A DNA stretch of 64,000 nucleotides from Desulfitobacterium_A nosdiversum (lineage in GTDB: Bacteria; Bacillota; Desulfitobacteriia; Desulfitobacteriales; Desulfitobacteriaceae): contig NZ_CP172056.1 in assembly GCF_049860565.1 (NCBI RefSeq), forward strand, positions 2,728,001 to 2,792,000, given 5' to 3'. Below the pieces are notes generated by a model, which was not told the origin of the DNA, searched no databases, and saw only the letters and a program-made list of their open reading frames with translations. Position numbers and translations under genes: made by a program. Shown here piece by piece: positions 43,354-51,890 of the stretch; the stretch's first letter is position 1; every line of letters starts with the position of its first letter.

Positions 43354-43381
43354 TTCACAAAAAGTTCACATTTAATTCATA
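43354..43381 (+). promoter_or_regulatory. Three TTCACA-like direct repeats at 11-bp spacing
   Basis: TTCACA (43354), TTCACA (43365) and TTCATA (43376), each separated by 5 nt. This is the layout bound by PhoP/OmpR-type regulators in Firmicutes (TT-N-A-C-A hexamers one helical turn apart). A weak -10 (TAAGAT, 43402) follows before the SHOCT gene. Confidence 0.5.
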
Positions 43382-43444
43382 AGAAAATAAAAGTTTAAGT
43401 TTAAGATGAGAATATACAAAAAGGTTGGAGGAGGCTTGATCAGT

Positions 43445-43744
43445 ATGTTTGGTTACTTCGGAAGGGGAATTGGTTTTCACGGTGGCTGCGGGTTGGGTGG
43501 CTATGGCGCCTATAACGGAAACTTTGGTTGGATGGGACTTGTAGGTATGGGAATGCATCTCTTATTTTGGATTTTTATTGTTTTGCTTATAGTTTTCCTT
43601 GTTCGTCATTATAGGAAATATAATAAAGGTTCATTTTTGAGATTTCATGATGGCGATGCTTTAAATATACTGCGTGAGAGATATGCTCGAGGTGAAATTG
43701 AAACAGAAGAGTATGAGAAAAAACGCGATGAACTCTTGAAATAA
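43445..43744 (+). CDS. Small membrane protein with SHOCT domain
   Basis: 99 aa. Gly-rich N-terminus (FGYFGRGIGFHGGCGLGGYG), one membrane helix (about 40-63) and a C-terminal SHOCT motif (LRERYARGEIETEEYEKKRDELL). SHOCT tails are common oligomerisation modules at the end of small membrane proteins. GGAGGAGG lies upstream; ATG 43445 is preferred to TTG 43436, which is only 1 nt from it. Preceded by the TTCACA repeats. Function unknown. Confidence 0.82.
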   Translation: MFGYFGRGIGFHGGCGLGGYGAYNGNFGWMGLVGMGMHLLFWIFIVLLIVFLVRHYRKYNKGSFLRFHDGDALNILRERYARGEIETEEYEKKRDELLK

Positions 43745-43934
43745 ACTTGCTATTGACTCCACAAGATGACGTTTTAAGGCAGAATTATTTACATTAATTT
43801 TATAATATCCATACAAAACACTACAAATTTTTCGCGATATCTTTAGACTAAAGCTTTATACTTTTAAAGTAAAACCATAAGTTTTAGGGTTTAGAATAAT
43901 CTGCATTAGCTAACGATGTCGAGGAGGAAATGAG

Positions 43935-44237
43935 ATGGCATTCGATATTCGAGAAAGCGATCAGGAAATATATGTAGATGTTGGTGGAACGATCTTCGTT
44001 GAGGATGCAGCTTTATTACGTGAAAAACTCCATGATTTAGTGGATAGAGGACACAATCGGTTTGTTATTAATATGCAAAGGGCGACATATATTGATAGCT
44101 CAGGACTTGGAGTATTAGTAGCACTTCATAAAAGAGCACTTCAACAAAACGGTGGGGTTATTATTAAGGGATCACAAGGCGTAGTCAAAGAATTGTTCAT
44201 CATGACCCGATTAAATAAGGTTTTTGAAATGCAATAG
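43935..44237 (+). CDS. STAS-domain anti-sigma factor antagonist
   Basis: 100 aa, a single STAS domain of the SpoIIAA/RsbV type: VGGTIFVEDAALLREKLHDLV, then YIDSSGLGVLVALHKRAL with the usual phospho-acceptor at Ser55, and MTRLNKVFEM at the end. Such proteins are released from or bound to anti-sigma kinases by phosphorylation. No cognate kinase is next door, unlike spoIIA or rsb operons. GAGGAGG precedes the ATG. Confidence 0.92.
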   Translation: MAFDIRESDQEIYVDVGGTIFVEDAALLREKLHDLVDRGHNRFVINMQRATYIDSSGLGVLVALHKRALQQNGGVIIKGSQGVVKELFIMTRLNKVFEMQ

Positions 44238-44259
44238 ATTAGATGAAGAAGGTAAATTT

Positions 44260-44308
44260 AGAACTCCGCTTTCACATGTAAAAATGTGCGGCGGAGTTCT
44301 GCTTTTTT
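44260..44308 (+). terminator. Terminator after the STAS gene
   Basis: AGAACTCCGC/GCGGAGTTCT outer stem with inner CACAT/ATGTG, then a T-rich tail. It lies between convergent genes and might work weakly in reverse. Confidence 0.85.
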
Positions 44309-44322
44309 CTCGGAGAGATTAT

Positions 44323-45552
44323 TTATATTACAAAATTTCCTGCTTTAAAAATAGGAATTTTTTCTCCCGTTGTTGTTATTCCTGTTATTTCTAAATCGGC
44401 TGTTCCAATCATAAAATCCTCATGAACTAAAGAATCATTGACTCCGGAATTTTCGAGTTCCTCTGAGCTTAACAAATCACCGCCCTTAAGGCAAACGGGG
44501 TAGGCCTTACCGATCGCTAAATGACAAGAGGCATTTTCATCAAAAAGAGTATTATAAAAAAGAATGTTTGAGTTCGAAATTGGAGAGCCATATGGAACAA
44601 GGGCAACTTCCCCTAAATAATGTGAACCTTCATCTGTTTCAATTAGATTCTTTAAAGCCTCATAACCTTTTTCCGCATTAAAATTAACAATATACCCGTC
44701 TTTAAAAGTCAGGTCAAATTTCTCAATTAAATTCCCGTTATAATTTAATGGCTTAGAGCTAACAACTTTACCATTTACACCTGTTCTTTTGGGTAGGGTA
44801 AATACTTCTTCGGTCGGTATATTGGCCACAAATTCAAGACCTTCAGGTGTAAATTCGGATCCCCCCAACCAAAGATGTCCTTCAGGAAGCTCAATAGTCA
44901 AATTAGTACCTAAAGCGCTTTGATAGTGCAATGATTTTAAATTTAATTGATTGAGATAATCCATTCGTTTTTTTAGATTTTCTTTATGCCGTTTCCAGGC
45001 GTCTACCGGGTCAGGTTGATCGACTCTTACTGTTTTAAAGATTGAATCCCATAATTTTTCAATTTGCTCCTCTTCATTGGCTTGAGGAAATACTTTTTTA
45101 GCCCATGAAGCTGTTGGAACAGAAATGACACACCAGACATTTTTATTGCTCATAAGACTCTCACGGTATTCCTTTAGAGCAATATTACCTGCTTTTTGAG
45201 CTTTCATAAGACGAATAGGATTAACGTCTTTCATCAATTCCGGGTCATTAGCGGCAATGCTAAGGAAGGCTGCGCCTGCCCGCATATAGCTTAAATAAAG
45301 TTCCTTTTGCCAGTTGGGGAATTCTTCGAAGACATTTTCCGGTGCGTTCATAAAGCGTATTTTTGAAAAAAGTTCATCTTTCCAGACAATGACAACATCA
45401 CGAGCGCCTTCTCTATAAGCTGTTTCGGCAACGATCCGTGTGAAGTAAGCGCATTCTATAGGCGAGTTAATAATAAGAATTTGATCTTTTTGCAAATTAA
45501 GGCCAATAGTTAGAATTAAACGGGCATATTTTTCTAAATTGATTTTATTCAA
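44323..45552 (-). CDS. M29 family metallo-aminopeptidase
   Basis: 409 aa, full length for the AmpS/aminopeptidase T family. Metal-ligand regions visible: NIPTEEVFTLP (Glu), GEVALVPYGSPIS (Glu), ASCHLAIGKAYP (His) and LVHEDFMIGTADLEI (His, Asp). N-terminal domain carries INSPIECAYFTRIVAETAY. Releases N-terminal residues from peptides using Co/Zn/Mn (family knowledge). Cytoplasmic. ATG start with GAAAGGAA upstream. Confidence 0.93.
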   Translation of the reverse strand: MNKINLEKYARLILTIGLNLQKDQILIINSPIECAYFTRIVAETAYREGARDVVIVWKDELFSKIRFMNAPENVFEEFPNWQKELYLSYMRAGAAFLSIAANDPELMKDVNPIRLMKAQKAGNIALKEYRESLMSNKNVWCVISVPTASWAKKVFPQANEEEQIEKLWDSIFKTVRVDQPDPVDAWKRHKENLKKRMDYLNQLNLKSLHYQSALGTNLTIELPEGHLWLGGSEFTPEGLEFVANIPTEEVFTLPKRTGVNGKVVSSKPLNYNGNLIEKFDLTFKDGYIVNFNAEKGYEALKNLIETDEGSHYLGEVALVPYGSPISNSNILFYNTLFDENASCHLAIGKAYPVCLKGGDLLSSEELENSGVNDSLVHEDFMIGTADLEITGITTTGEKIPIFKAGNFVI

Positions 45553-45615
45553 ATGATAAAATTCCTTTCTTGAGTGAATTTCGTAAATTAGAACCCGACG
45601 TTTAAACTATAGTGT

Positions 45616-45624
45616 AGTATATCA
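45616..45624 (-). promoter_or_regulatory. Extended -10 promoter for the aminopeptidase gene
   Basis: The minus strand reads TGATATACT about 65 nt upstream of the start. No clear -35. Confidence 0.4.
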
Positions 45625-45769
45625 TGAATGTTAATGAAACCGTATGAGCAAAGTTTAAATATTTTGTTACTTATGCAGGAGTTTACTTAATAAAACTCGA
45701 AACCATAACTCGTACTTTATATTAGGCAAATATTCTTAATATTACAAAATTCATTCCGGAAAGGATGGA

Positions 45770-47977
45770 GTGTATATTCACTCTTGGGCAATGAAGATGG
45801 ATGGTTTTATTTCGCTTGGTTTATCCCTGCTGGAATGGCAAAAATATGTTTCGACAAATGTTCAAAGCTTGTCCGGAAAAATGCCGTTTTCTAGTGCAGT
45901 AAATTTCTTCTTGACTAATCACGTAACTCAAGCACCAGTTGTGGATGAAGACGGCCTTTTTTTGGGTATTATCAATAGCTTATCCCTTATGGAACAGCTT
46001 AATTCTCAAGTTCAAAATCCTCTAAAAAATTACTCCGGTTCACTCCTTGAGAACTTTGTTGAAAAGCCGGAAATTATTCTAAATATAGAAGATGGTTCAA
46101 AACAAAACCTTCAGCAATTGATTGAGCAAAAAATACCCTTAGCTTTTGTGATTAACCGTGAGGGAAGACTCGTTGGTGAGATCCAGCTTTGTTTCGTGGC
46201 AAAAGCTTTAGATCAGCTGCTTGAGGATCTTGAATATTTTGTGACAAGTGTAATCGAATCTGATCATAACGGAATTGTTGCGATTAATGCGCAGGGAACA
46301 GTAATTTTTTATAATAATTCAGCAGAGCAGATTTTAGGCATTCCAGCAGATAAAGTCATTGGAAATCCTGTTCAGCAGTTTTTTCCTGATTCTCTTGCTT
46401 ATCAAACGTTAGTTACTGCACAGCCGCAAAGAGATGTTCACCAAATTTATGGCGATAAAAGTTTTAAAACAGATTTTCTGCCTATTGTCACACAGGATAA
46501 GGTCATAGGCGCAGTTGCTATATTTAAAGATATTACGGAGCTTAAAGCTGTTAGCGATCGCTTAAGCCATAGTGAAAGGTTGACAGCTACCTTGGAAGCC
46601 ATAGTAGATAATTCTTATGAAGGAATTATCGTTATTGATGAACAAGAAAGAGTTCAAATCATCAACCAATTTTTCTTGGATATTCTGGAGCTTAAGGAAG
46701 AGGATGTCATTGGCAAGTCTGTACTTGAAGTTAGTCCTGATTCTAAATTGCCAGAAACGTTAAAGTCGGGAGAGACAAAGTTTGGAGATACGTGGCAGTA
46801 TAATGGCAAAGATTATTTGATCATGCGTGCTCCTGTCGAGAAAAACGGGAAAATTATTGGTGCTTTGGGAAGAACACTGTTTAAGAATATGGAAGTTGCC
46901 AAGATGTTTGCCAAAAAGGTTATGCGCCTTGAAGATGATCTGGCTTATTATAAAAAGGAGCTGCATCGTTTTAATACTTCTCAGTATTGCTGCAAAGATA
47001 TTATTGGGAATAGCCCCCGAATGCAGTCGGCTAAGACCTTGCTTAAACGCGCAGCCCTGACAAACTCGACAATCTTGCTTCTTGGAGAAAGTGGAACAGG
47101 GAAGGAAGTTTTTGCCCATTCAATTCATGAAGCAAGTCTTCGACAGGAAGGACCGTTTATTAAAATCAATTGTGCTGCCGTTCCTGAAAATCTCTTGGAA
47201 TCTGAGCTGTTCGGCTATGCAGAGGGTGCGTTTACGGGAGCGCGTAAGGGAGGTAAACCCGGAAAATTTGAACTTGCGGACAAAGGGACTATTTTTCTCG
47301 ATGAGATTGGAGATATGCCTTTATCAATGCAGGCTAAACTTTTAAGAACTATCCAGGAACGTGAAGTCGAGCGTCTCGGAGGGACACAGCCGATTAAGAT
47401 TGATGTTCGTATTATCGCTGCAACAAACCGTGATCTTCACCAAATGGTAATAGAACATAAATTCAGGCTTGATCTTTATTATCGCCTTAATGTCGTAAGT
47501 ATCGAACTTCCTCCGCTTAGGGAAAGAGGAGAGGACTTGGAACTTCTTACTGATGCTTTAATCGAACGTATAAATCATCGCTTAGGTACACTCATAGAAG
47601 GTGTATCTGAAGATTCCTTCACTTATTTACATTCTTATAATTGGCCGGGTAATATCCGCGAATTAGAAAACATCCTCGAACGGGCTATTATTATTTGCGA
47701 TGAGCCTTGGATTCAACCCTGGCATCTTTCTCTACCCCTTAGGGCCGATAATACCGGTACTCAGAATATGGAAGAGTCAGGAAGACAGCTTTTAGACTCA
47801 CTGACTAATGGGGAAACGCTTAAAACATTGGAAGAGGGTTTAGAAGAAGCTGAAAGGATAATGATTCATTCTGCACTTCAAAAAACTCAGGGGAATAAAA
47901 TGCAGGCTGCGCGCTTGCTTGGTATTCATCGATCCGCACTTTATAAAAAGATAGCAAAGCATCGGATTATCCATTAA
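45770..47977 (+). CDS. Sigma-54-dependent enhancer-binding regulator (CBS-PAS-PAS-AAA-Fis)
   Basis: 735 aa. N-terminal CBS-like pair (about 15-155; AVNFFLTNHVTQAPVVDEDG), PAS domains at about 165-270 and 275-385, then the AAA+ sigma-54 activator domain (about 410-640). That domain has Walker A GESGTGKE, the sigma-54-contacting GAFTGA loop, Walker B IFLDEIGD and the FRLDLYYRLNVV arginine finger region. A Fis-type helix-turn-helix ends the protein (MQAARLLGIHRSALYKKI). GTG start with AAGGA. It lies directly upstream of an operon with a -24/-12 promoter, so it is the likely activator of acyl-CoA metabolism; the ligand of the CBS/PAS part is unknown. Confidence 0.95.
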   Translation: MYIHSWAMKMDGFISLGLSLLEWQKYVSTNVQSLSGKMPFSSAVNFFLTNHVTQAPVVDEDGLFLGIINSLSLMEQLNSQVQNPLKNYSGSLLENFVEKPEIILNIEDGSKQNLQQLIEQKIPLAFVINREGRLVGEIQLCFVAKALDQLLEDLEYFVTSVIESDHNGIVAINAQGTVIFYNNSAEQILGIPADKVIGNPVQQFFPDSLAYQTLVTAQPQRDVHQIYGDKSFKTDFLPIVTQDKVIGAVAIFKDITELKAVSDRLSHSERLTATLEAIVDNSYEGIIVIDEQERVQIINQFFLDILELKEEDVIGKSVLEVSPDSKLPETLKSGETKFGDTWQYNGKDYLIMRAPVEKNGKIIGALGRTLFKNMEVAKMFAKKVMRLEDDLAYYKKELHRFNTSQYCCKDIIGNSPRMQSAKTLLKRAALTNSTILLLGESGTGKEVFAHSIHEASLRQEGPFIKINCAAVPENLLESELFGYAEGAFTGARKGGKPGKFELADKGTIFLDEIGDMPLSMQAKLLRTIQEREVERLGGTQPIKIDVRIIAATNRDLHQMVIEHKFRLDLYYRLNVVSIELPPLRERGEDLELLTDALIERINHRLGTLIEGVSEDSFTYLHSYNWPGNIRELENILERAIIICDEPWIQPWHLSLPLRADNTGTQNMEESGRQLLDSLTNGETLKTLEEGLEEAERIMIHSALQKTQGNKMQAARLLGIHRSALYKKIAKHRIIH

Positions 47978-47994
47978 CTTAGGAAGAATCTAAA

Positions 47995-48048
47995 TAAATA
48001 ACTGTACCCAATTAGAGACATGCGTCTTTAATTGGGTACAGTTATTTA
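47995..48048 (+). terminator. Very long hairpin (25-bp stem) after the regulator gene
   Basis: Arms 47995-48014 and 48029-48048 are perfectly complementary over 20 bp, and GAGAC/GTCTT adds five pairs (one G-U) around loop ATGC. The sequence after it is T-rich. Acts probably as a terminator for the regulator gene, though the stem is longer than usual. Confidence 0.75.
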
Positions 48049-48103
48049 TTTTGTCTTAAAGCCACAACATATCGCAATTTTCACATTATTTAATTTGAAA
48101 TAG

Positions 48104-48131
48104 CTGTCTAAAATACGAGACAGTTTCTTTT
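48104..48131 (+). terminator. Second small terminator
   Basis: CTGTCT/AGACAG with 8-nt loop, followed by TTTCTTTTT. The remainder of the 605-bp gap (48132-48386) is very AT-rich with no gene; enhancer sites for the regulator are expected here but I could not define them. Confidence 0.6.
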
Positions 48132-48386
48132 TAGTTATCTCCCTAAAATTATATCAAGATTTAAATAACTACAAATTATTAATATAAAAAAACTAAATAT
48201 TGTGAAACTTCATTACATTTGAAATATACTAGTTATTAAAAGTACAATCGTCATTAAAACCGCATGATTTCCTGGATAGAAGATTTTGTCGTATTTTAGA
48301 ATTAGTTTAAGTTTTGATAAATCAATATCTTTTATTATAATGCCAAATATATATTTTAAGGATTTTTTAAATAAATAATAATAGTC

Positions 48387-48402
48387 TGGCATGCAACTTG
48401 CA
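48387..48402 (+). promoter_or_regulatory. Sigma-54 (-24/-12) promoter of the acyl-CoA operon
   Basis: TGGCATGCAACTTGCA matches the sigma-54 consensus TGGCAC-N5-TTGCA, with invariant GG at 48388-48389 and GC at 48400-48401 spaced by exactly 10 nt. Expected start near 48413, giving a leader of about 170 nt. Confidence 0.88.
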
Positions 48403-48582
48403 ATAAATAACGAACAATTAAGGATTTGTTACAATTATCCGACAATTATGATTCTTCTCAATTTCTGCGTAAGGGGGAATGAGATAAAATAAGTGATTAA
48501 TTTTTGGAACAATTCATGATTACTCTGAAAAGTTATGTTGTTCAAGAATTCTTCTTTAAACAAAAAGGGGATGGAATCTTTA

Positions 48583-49719
48583 ATGTTTGCATTGAACGAA
48601 GAGCAACTTATGACAAAAAAGATGGTCCATGATTTTGTTGAAGAAGAAGTTATTCCTGAAGCAATGAACATTGATAAAACTTCAGAATTCCCTCTTAAGC
48701 TTATACACAAAATGGGCGAACTGGGTCTTATGGGAATACCTATTCCTGAAAAATATGGGGGAGCAGGCACAGATTTTATGTCCTATGTTCTTGCCATAGA
48801 AGAAATTGCCCGGGGGAGTGCTACTGCAGCAATTATACTCGAAGTACATACATCGGTAGGATCATTTCCGATTCTTTATTTCGGAACGGAAGAACAAAAA
48901 CAAAAGTATCTGCCAAAACTTGCCCGCGGTGAGATGATTGGTGCTTTTGCTTTAACGGAGTCGAATGCAGGTTCTGACTCTTCGAGTATTATTACGACGG
49001 CAGAACGAAAAGGAGACCATTATGTTATTAACGGGGCTAAACGTTTTATAACAAATGCAGGGTATGCCGGCGTTTATACTGTTTTTGCAACAACAGATCG
49101 ATCTAAGGGTTCTCATGGAGTCACCGCATTTTTATTGGATGCAAATACTTCTGGATTAAAAATAGGTAAGCCAGAAGAAAAAATGGGGCTTCATGGTTCA
49201 GCAACCTGTGAGCTCACCTTGGAAGATGTTCTGATTCCCGTTGAAAATCGCTTAGGTGATGACGGGCAAGGCTTTAAAATTGCGATGTCTCTCCTTGACG
49301 GAGGAAGGGTTGGAGTTGCGGCTCAGGCATTGGGCATTGGTCAAGCGGCATTCGAAGCTGCTTTAGCTTATTCTCAGGAACGAGTACAGTTTAAGCAAGC
49401 AATTATTGACTTCCAGGGGATCCAATTTATGCTTGCCGATATGGCAACTGAGCTTGAGGCAGCCCGTCTTCTTGTATATCAAGCTGCGGCTCTTCGTACG
49501 TCAGGTTTGCCCTATAGTAAAGAAGCTTCAATGGCGAAATTGTTTGCTAGTGATGTTGCTATGAAAGTAGCCACTGATGCAGTTCAAATTCTTGGCGTGT
49601 ACGGGTATACCCGTGAATATAAAGTCGAGCGTTATCTCAGAGACGCGAAAATCACGCAAATCTATGAGGGAACCAATCAAATCCAGAGAATCCTTATAGC
49701 TAGACACTTAAGAAAATAA
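48583..49719 (+). CDS. Acyl-CoA dehydrogenase (short-chain/butyryl type), first copy
   Basis: 378 aa. FAD-dependent dehydrogenase that interconverts acyl-CoA and 2-enoyl-CoA, passing electrons to EtfAB. AFALTESNAGSDSSSI and GYAGVYTVFATTD FAD/substrate regions, RVQFKQAIIDFQGIQFMLADM, and C-terminal IYEGTNQIQRILIARHL with the catalytic Glu. ATG 48583 is chosen as it begins MFALNEEQLM and has GGA 8 nt before it; upstream in-frame starts (48535, 48571) are too long or too close to the ribosome site. First gene behind the sigma-54 promoter. Confidence 0.95.
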   Translation: MFALNEEQLMTKKMVHDFVEEEVIPEAMNIDKTSEFPLKLIHKMGELGLMGIPIPEKYGGAGTDFMSYVLAIEEIARGSATAAIILEVHTSVGSFPILYFGTEEQKQKYLPKLARGEMIGAFALTESNAGSDSSSIITTAERKGDHYVINGAKRFITNAGYAGVYTVFATTDRSKGSHGVTAFLLDANTSGLKIGKPEEKMGLHGSATCELTLEDVLIPVENRLGDDGQGFKIAMSLLDGGRVGVAAQALGIGQAAFEAALAYSQERVQFKQAIIDFQGIQFMLADMATELEAARLLVYQAAALRTSGLPYSKEASMAKLFASDVAMKVATDAVQILGVYGYTREYKVERYLRDAKITQIYEGTNQIQRILIARHLRK

Positions 49720-49737
49720 GGGGAGGAGAAAACAAAG

Positions 49738-50577
49738 ATGAAAACAATCATGGTCATCGGAGCCGGTCAAATGGGTTCCGGAATTGCACAAGTAGCTGCA
49801 CAAGCTGGCTTAAACGTCATCCTCAATGATATTAAAGAGGAATTTGTTGCAAGAGGACTCCAAGGAATTGAAAAAAATTTAACACGGAGTGTTGAGAAAG
49901 GCAGACTTAGCGCTGAGGAAAAAACAGCTGTTTTAGGCCGTTTAACCGGCAGTACTTCTTATCAAGATGCAGCTGAGGTTGATCTTGTGATTGAAGCTGC
50001 TGTAGAAAAAATGTCGATTAAAGCCGAGATTTTTAAAACCCTTGACTCTGTTTGCCCTGAGCATACCATTCTTGCAACGAATACTTCTTCATTGCCGATT
50101 ACAGAGGTTGCAGCCGTAACAAAACGTCCCGATAAAGTCATAGGAATGCACTTTTTCAATCCAGTACCTGCCATGAAACTTGTTGAAGTTATCCGTGGCT
50201 TAGCTACGAGCGATGAAGTTTATGCAGAGATTGAAGAGCTTTCTCGGAAAATGGGGAAAACCCCTGTCGAAGTGAATGATGCCCCTGGCTTTGTGGCCAA
50301 TCGAATCCTTATCCCCATGATTAATGAAGCGGTATGGATTCTGAATGAGGGAATTGCTAAACCGGAAGCGATCGATGAAGTTATGAAATTGGGAGCGAAT
50401 CATCCCATGGGACCTTTAGCCTTAGCGGACCTTATTGGTTTGGATACCGTCCTTGCCATCTGTAATGTTCTGCATGAAGGCTTAGGCGATAAATACCGTC
50501 CTTGCCCGCTTCTTCGTAAGTATGTCAATGCGGGTTGGCTGGGGAGAAAGACGGGCCGAGGCTTCTATACCTATTAA
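49738..50577 (+). CDS. hbd: 3-hydroxybutyryl-CoA dehydrogenase
   Basis: 279 aa. NAD(P)-dependent oxidation of 3-hydroxyacyl-CoA or the reverse reaction. N-terminal Rossmann loop IGAGQMGSGIAQVAAQAG, catalytic region GMHFFNPVPAMKLVEVIRG, VNDAPGFVANRIL, and C-terminal dimerisation domain ending GRKTGRGFYTY. Ribosome site GGGGAGGAG; 18 nt after the dehydrogenase gene. Confidence 0.97.
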   Translation: MKTIMVIGAGQMGSGIAQVAAQAGLNVILNDIKEEFVARGLQGIEKNLTRSVEKGRLSAEEKTAVLGRLTGSTSYQDAAEVDLVIEAAVEKMSIKAEIFKTLDSVCPEHTILATNTSSLPITEVAAVTKRPDKVIGMHFFNPVPAMKLVEVIRGLATSDEVYAEIEELSRKMGKTPVEVNDAPGFVANRILIPMINEAVWILNEGIAKPEAIDEVMKLGANHPMGPLALADLIGLDTVLAICNVLHEGLGDKYRPCPLLRKYVNAGWLGRKTGRGFYTY

Positions 50578-50658
50578 GTTTCTAAATACTAACTCTCTAA
50601 TTACATGTTTTCCCAATAATTATATAAATAAGAAATATAAAAAGTGGAGGAATGAAAG

Positions 50659-51807
50659 ATGATTTTCGATTTAAGTGAAGACCATATCATGATGCGTAAA
50701 ATGGTGCGCGATTTTGCTGAGAATGAGTGTGCAGCCGGTGCTGAAGAACGTGATGAAAAAGAAGAATTCCCCCGTGAAATTTGGAATAAGTTAGCTGAAC
50801 TTGGCCTTGCCGGAATTACCTTTCCTGAAGAATACGGCGGTGTAGGCGCTGATTATATCTCTTATGCTATTGCGGTAGAAGAGCTTTCCCGTGTTGATGC
50901 TTCCGTGGGCGTAACCGTTTCCGCTCACTCCAGTTTAGGTTCCAACCCCATCAATATGTTTGGTACCCATGAACAAAAGTTAAAATACCTTACCCCGCTT
51001 GCGCAGGGAGAAAAAATGGGAGCCTTCGGTTTAACAGAGCCTATGGCAGGATCGGATGCTTCAGGCACCAAAACCACTGCAGTTCGTGTGGGTGACGAAT
51101 ATATCATCAATGGTTCAAAAATCTTCATTACGAATGGACATGAAGCGGATACCTATGTTGTATTTGCACAAATGGATAAGAGTAAAGGAAATAAAGGGAT
51201 TGCCGCTTTCATCATGGAGAAAGGCACCCCAGGCTTCACCTTCGGTAAGAAGGAAAAGAAATTAGGAATTCGTTCCTCTGCAACATATGAGCTTGTTTTC
51301 GAAGATTGTCATATTCCGGCTGAAAACCTTCTGGGTCAAGAAGGACAAGGTTTTAAGGTTGCAATGCAGACCTTGGATTACGGCCGTATCGGGATTGCTT
51401 CTCAAGCCTTAGGTATTGCCCAAGGCGCTTATGAGCAAGCCGTTAAATATGCCAAAGAAAGAGTTCAATTCGGTCAGCCGATAGCTAACTTCCAAGAAAT
51501 CCAATTCAGACTTGCCGATATGGCGACTCAAATTGAAGCCGCCCGTCTTCTTGTATATCAAGCGGCCTACGTTGCGTCGCAACATAAGATCCCTGTTTCC
51601 AAATATGCCGCTATGGCTAAACTTCATGCTTCGGAGACCGCAATGTGGGTAACCACCAAGGCTGTTCAAATTCACGGCGGTTATGGTTATACCCGTGACT
51701 ATCCGGTTGAGCGTATGATGCGCGATGCTAAGATTACAGAAATTTATGAAGGAACAAGTGAAGTTCAACGTCTTGTTATTGGATCTAAAATTCTTAAAGA
51801 ATTCTAA
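50659..51807 (+). CDS. Acyl-CoA dehydrogenase (short-chain/butyryl type), second copy
   Basis: 382 aa, closely similar to the first copy: FGLTEPMAGSDASGT, FITNGHEADTYVVFAQMD, RVQFGQPIANFQEIQFRLADM and catalytic-Glu region ITEIYEGTSEVQRLVIG. Two paralogues in one operon suggest different chain-length ranges or different electron partners. GTGGAGG precedes the ATG. It is nearest to etfBA, as in butyryl-CoA dehydrogenase/Etf complexes. Confidence 0.95.
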   Translation: MIFDLSEDHIMMRKMVRDFAENECAAGAEERDEKEEFPREIWNKLAELGLAGITFPEEYGGVGADYISYAIAVEELSRVDASVGVTVSAHSSLGSNPINMFGTHEQKLKYLTPLAQGEKMGAFGLTEPMAGSDASGTKTTAVRVGDEYIINGSKIFITNGHEADTYVVFAQMDKSKGNKGIAAFIMEKGTPGFTFGKKEKKLGIRSSATYELVFEDCHIPAENLLGQEGQGFKVAMQTLDYGRIGIASQALGIAQGAYEQAVKYAKERVQFGQPIANFQEIQFRLADMATQIEAARLLVYQAAYVASQHKIPVSKYAAMAKLHASETAMWVTTKAVQIHGGYGYTRDYPVERMMRDAKITEIYEGTSEVQRLVIGSKILKEF

Positions 51808-51890
51808 TCCAGAAACAATTCATTCTTTAAACTGCTCATAATTAATAACTTGGGTAGTGAACAATCAATCGGTAACAGGAGGGTTAGCCT

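Noticed and set aside
48435..48770. 111-aa minus-strand ORF antisense to the first acyl-CoA dehydrogenase
   Set aside because: It covers the sigma-54 leader and the start of a clear gene on the other strand; no ribosome site.
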